Assembly: GCA_027484285.1 (NCBI GenBank)
Contig: JAIXTG010000055.1
Coordinates: forward strand, 1 to 61,327
Reading direction: 5' to 3'
Length of the DNA: 61,327 nt
Origin: Oxalobacteraceae bacterium
GTDB lineage: Bacteria; Pseudomonadota; Gammaproteobacteria; Burkholderiales; Burkholderiaceae_D
In this document: piece by piece, positions 60,009 to 61,327 of the stretch
How the letters are laid out: every line of letters begins with the position of its first letter
How positions within the stretch are numbered: the first letter of the stretch is position 1
Notes under the pieces: model-generated
Told to the model about the DNA's origin: nothing
What the model saw: the letters and a program-made list of their open reading frames with translations, nothing else
Database searches by the model: none
Position numbers and translations under genes: made by a program

Positions 60009-61259
60009 TCAGCCCTGCTCGAGGCCGAAGGCCTTGTGCAGCGCGCGCACCGCGAGTTCCATGTACTTCTCGTCGATCAGCACCGAAATCTTGATCTCGG
60101 ACGTCGAGATCATCAGGATGTTGATGCCCTCTTCCGACAGCGTGCGGAACATCTGCGACGCGATGCCAACATGGCTGCGCATGCCGACGCCGACCACCGA
60201 TACCTTGGAGACCTTGCCGTCGCCGGTGATGTTGGCGGCGCCCAGCTTTTCCTTCACTTCACCGCCGACCAGCTTCAGCGCCTTGTCGTAGTCGCCGCGC
60301 GGGACGGTGAAGGTGAAGTCGGTCTTGCCTTCGACCGACTGGTTCTGGATGATCATGTCGACTTCGATCTTCGCGTCGGCGACCGGGCCGAGGATCTGGT
60401 ACGCGATGCCCGGCTTGTCGGGCACGCCCATCACGGTGATCTTGGCTTCGTCGCGGCTGAAGGCTATGCCGGTGATGGTGGCTTGTTCCATGTGGGTGTC
60501 TTCCTCAAACGAAATCAGGGTGCCGGAGTTGGCTTCTTCCTCCAGCGGCATCAGGGGGTCCGTCAGCGAGGACAGCACGCGGGTTGGCATGCGGTAGTTG
60601 CCGGCGAACTCGACCGAGCGGATCTGCAGCACTTTCGAGCCCAGCGACGCCATCTCGAGCATTTCCTCGAAGGTCACGGTCTTCAGGCGGCGCGCCTCCG
60701 ACACGACGCGAGGGTCGGTGGTGTAGACACCGTCAACATCGGTGTAGATCAGGCATTCGGCCGCCTTCAGCGCGGCAGCGACTGCCACTGCCGAGGTGTC
60801 GGAACCGCCGCGGCCGAGGGTGGTGATGTTGCCATCGCCGTCGATGCCCTGGAAGCCGGTAATGATCACGATGCGGCCGGCGTCGAGGTCCTTGCGCACT
60901 TTGGCATCGTCGATCGACTGGATGCGCGCCTTGGTATACGCGTTGTCAGTGACGATCGGCACCTGCCAGCCGGTGTAGGACACGGCATCCTTGCCGATCG
61001 ATTGCAGCGCAATCGCCAGCAGCGCAACCGATGCCTGCTCGCCGGTCGAGGCCAGCATGTCGAGCTCGCGCGGATCCGGCGTGCCGGTGATTTCCTTTGC
61101 CAGGCCGAGCAGCCGGTTGGTCTCGCCGGACATGGCGGACGGCACGACGACGATCTGGTGGCCGGCGTCATGCCATTTGGCGACGCGGCGGGCGACGTTT
61201 TTGATGCGCTCGGTCGAGCCCATCGAAGTGCCGCCGTATTTGTGAACTATCAAGGCCAT
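60009..61259 (-). CDS. lysC: aspartate kinase
   Basis: 416 aa. It starts MALIVHKYGGTSMGS; KYGGTS at 7-12 is the nucleotide-binding motif. TGFQGIDGDGNITTLGRGGSDTSA is typical of the kinase domain. Two ACT domains fill the C-terminus (ITVMGVPDKPGIAYQIL and VSVVGVGMRSHVGIASQMF), the sites of feedback inhibition by lysine/threonine. First step of Lys, Thr, Met and Ile synthesis. Complete housekeeping gene. Confidence 0.97.
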   Translation of the reverse strand: MALIVHKYGGTSMGSTERIKNVARRVAKWHDAGHQIVVVPSAMSGETNRLLGLAKEITGTPDPRELDMLASTGEQASVALLAIALQSIGKDAVSYTGWQVPIVTDNAYTKARIQSIDDAKVRKDLDAGRIVIITGFQGIDGDGNITTLGRGGSDTSAVAVAAALKAAECLIYTDVDGVYTTDPRVVSEARRLKTVTFEEMLEMASLGSKVLQIRSVEFAGNYRMPTRVLSSLTDPLMPLEEEANSGTLISFEEDTHMEQATITGIAFSRDEAKITVMGVPDKPGIAYQILGPVADAKIEVDMIIQNQSVEGKTDFTFTVPRGDYDKALKLVGGEVKEKLGAANITGDGKVSKVSVVGVGMRSHVGIASQMFRTLSEEGINILMISTSEIKISVLIDEKYMELAVRALHKAFGLEQG

Positions 61260-61327
61260 GTTGGGACGGGTTTTTGTTTCGAAACAAACCCGCTATTTTA
61301 CATGGTGCAACGCGGAAAGCCAACGAC

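Noticed and set aside
1..61327. CRISPR arrays, insertion sequences or rRNA
   Set aside because: No regularly spaced repeats, no transposase motifs with terminal inverted repeats and no rRNA-like sequence were seen by eye.

Overview
The window is high-GC betaproteobacterial DNA, most like Burkholderiales (Oxalobacteraceae/Herbaspirillum relatives); this rests on the style of the aspartate kinase, tRNA-Ser and metal-efflux proteins, and no species can be named. It has four parts: a left chromosomal flank (1 to about 1.87 kb), a near-complete siphovirus-type prophage (about 1.88 to 48.9 kb), a heavy-metal resistance block preceded by a solitary flgH (49.0-59.6 kb), and a right flank with tRNA-Ser(GCU) and lysC (59.7-61.3 kb).

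Prophage: almost everything is transcribed leftward. From right to left: a rightward four-gene recombinase operon (small ORF, DUF2924, large serine recombinase, HTH protein; 46.2-48.6 kb), a divergent control region, a P63C-domain protein, a sigma-like factor, a recombination/replication block (Sak4-like ATPase, DUF669 protein, PD-(D/E)XK nuclease with four cysteines, DEAD/H helicase, DUF6511, prim-pol/DUF3987 replication protein, RuvC-like resolvase, DUF6456-like protein), a ParB-methyltransferase, a rightward DUF3489 gene, an HNH endonuclease beside terminase (a cos-packaging signature), HK97-type head genes, and a lambda-like tail run with a G/GT-style frameshift, tape measure, M, L, K, I and J, followed by fibres.

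Downstream of the fibres is an unusual cassette: two paralogous 2-oxoglutarate/Fe(II) oxygenase-like genes (one split by an in-frame TGA), a membrane fatty-acid desaturase and a third oxygenase. It sits just before the lysis genes (DUF6127, three-TM holin, GH24 endolysin). The left end carries cargo: umuDC under a LexA box, and a cytoplasmic trypsin-like protease with a small partner gene, a candidate conflict or defence module.

No CI/Cro-type repressor is recognisable. Candidate regulators are the sigma-like protein, the HTH protein of the integrase operon, and twin palindromes of form CTG-N10-CAG upstream of the sigma-like gene. Several leftward genes (methyltransferase, major capsid, a tail protein, DUF6127) have an intrinsic-terminator hairpin placed directly before their start, suggesting a shared mode of expression control.

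Metal block: a MerR-family regulator of PbrR/CadR type faces a P1B ATPase across a promoter with a 19-bp spacer; czcI and czcCBA follow on the same strand. Together they would pump Zn/Cd/Pb(/Co) from cytoplasm to periplasm (ATPase) and out of the cell (CzcCBA).
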